A stretch of 63,412 bases of DNA, from positions 1 to 63,412 of the forward strand of contig JAAUSF010000011.1 of the NCBI GenBank assembly GCA_012033255.1, given 5' to 3'. Positions within the stretch are counted from its first letter, which is position 1. Every line of letters begins with the position of its first letter. The position numbers and the translations under genes were made by a program. The notes below the pieces were generated by a model that saw only the letters and a list, made by a program, of their open reading frames with translations, was not told the origin of the DNA and ran no database searches. This DNA comes from Cyanobacteria bacterium RU_5_0 (GTDB lineage: Bacteria; Cyanobacteriota; Cyanobacteriia; Elainellales; Elainellaceae). This document shows positions 62,754 through 63,412 of the stretch, piece by piece.

Positions 62754-63326
62754 ATGAATACTCCTTCCCATTTTTTAATGACCGCCGTCTTAGATCGGGC
62801 ATTGCCGCGAGTGCCGATCGTCCGGAGTGCTTTCCTACTCGGCTCTGTGGCTCCAGATCTGCCGTTGTGGATTTTGTCGCTCGGTGGGATGATTTACTAT
62901 CACTACATTTTAGGTTGGAGTGTAGCAGAGACGTTTCGCTTAATGTTTGATGATTTGTATTTTCACAATCCCATTTGGATTGCTAGTCACAACTTTCTGC
63001 ATTCTCCGCTCATATTGTTAGTCAGCTTGGCAATCATATGGCGATCGCGTCGTAATATCAATTCTCGTTCGCGTTGGTTGTTTTGGTTCTTGCTTGCCTG
63101 CTCGCTACATTCGATCGTTGATATTTTCACTCATGCAGATGATGGACCGTTGCTCCTATTTCCACTCAGTTGGACGATTCGCTTCAGCAGCCCAGTCAGC
63201 TATTGGGACGATCGCTACTACGGCAGAGCGTTTCAGCAGTTTGAGATGGTGTTTGATCTGGTGTGTATGGTGTATGTGCTGAGTCCGTGTGTCGTTCGAT
63301 CGCTGCGATCGGGATCTAGGCTATAG
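62754..63326 (+). CDS. YdjM-like membrane metal-dependent hydrolase family protein
   Basis: The 190 residues contain four or five hydrophobic helices and a set of conserved His residues: TPSHFLMTAVL, GSVAPDLPLW, HNFLHSPLILL and HSIVDIFTHADDGPLLLFPLSW. This pattern matches the YdjM/DUF457-like membrane family, whose predicted zinc-hydrolase or phospholipase-type function is based on the His pattern and not shown experimentally. The start MNTPSHFLM lies 60 bases from the family B repeat. It is the last gene of the window; a tandem repeat follows. Confidence 0.75.
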   Translation: MNTPSHFLMTAVLDRALPRVPIVRSAFLLGSVAPDLPLWILSLGGMIYYHYILGWSVAETFRLMFDDLYFHNPIWIASHNFLHSPLILLVSLAIIWRSRRNINSRSRWLFWFLLACSLHSIVDIFTHADDGPLLLFPLSWTIRFSSPVSYWDDRYYGRAFQQFEMVFDLVCMVYVLSPCVVRSLRSGSRL

Positions 63327-63345
63327 GCAACAGTGTCATAGAGGT

Positions 63346-63412
63346 TTCGCCACCCATCCACCCATCCCCTCATCCCCTCATCCCTCATCCCCCATCCCCC
63401 ATCCTGCTCGCA
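63346..63412. repeat. Tandem CCCATCC/CCCTCATC repeat at the right edge
   Basis: Head-to-tail CACCCATC, CCCTCATC and CCCATCCC units run to the end of the window, reverse in sense to the octamer arrays near 17100 and 47095. The element may continue past the edge. Confidence 0.7.

Overview
This window comes from a cyanobacterial chromosome, most likely a filamentous one. The evidence is the very high density of HIP1 octamers (GCGATCGC) and genes found only or mainly in cyanobacteria: hetR, ictB, ycf3, cyanophycin synthetase and cyanophycinase, a COP23 protein, DUF1802 and DUF2721 proteins, and short tandem GC-rich heptamer and octamer repeats. hetR occurs in filamentous species both with and without heterocysts, so it does not prove heterocyst formation. 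I see no tRNA or rRNA gene and no CRISPR array.

Layout. 1-2.8 kb: an edge-truncated ORF, a truncated multi-PAS protein and a gene-poor stretch with a 25-residue ORF. 2.9-8.3 kb: a tight three-gene cluster of a membrane Ser/Thr kinase with WD40 repeats, a polytopic iron-sulphur membrane protein, and an FHA/flavin reductase/2Fe-2S ferredoxin fusion. It reads as a phosphorylation-controlled electron-transfer module and is the best candidate here for an undescribed system. 8.4-8.95 kb: mobile-element RNA debris, including a stand-alone HEARO-like omega RNA with no IscB gene. 9-17 kb: BON protein, receiver protein, RTX-tailed S8/S53-like protease, cysteine synthase, PQQ-type sugar dehydrogenase, and mgtE behind a strongly structured leader. 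17-24 kb: HAD phosphatase, membrane protein, ycf3, gatC, nusB and a frameshifted ftsY. 24-27.5 kb: a two-component pair plus a stand-alone receiver paralogue.

28-38 kb: three glycosyltransferases, the tail of a lost ABC exporter, a histidine phosphatase, then cphA and cphB for nitrogen storage as cyanophycin. 38-46 kb: plastoquinone prenyltransferase, phosphoribosyltransferase, small proteins, a sugar kinase, an SGNH hydrolase/MFS pair and a MliC-like exported protein. 46-54 kb: a 46-residue membrane peptide, ABC exporter, tatA, pentapeptide-repeat membrane protein, CtpA-type protease and hetR. 54-63 kb: a 1.5 kb gene-free region between hetR and ictB, YggT, FAD oxidoreductase, RidA, DUF2721, DUF1802, a candidate small RNA, COP23, a class 3 lipase and a YdjM-like membrane protein.

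Intergenic DNA is full of dispersed palindromic and MITE-like repeats in several recognisable families. Some seem to act as terminators and some sit at gene-decay points. Functions are assigned by recognising families and motifs by eye; no database search was run.
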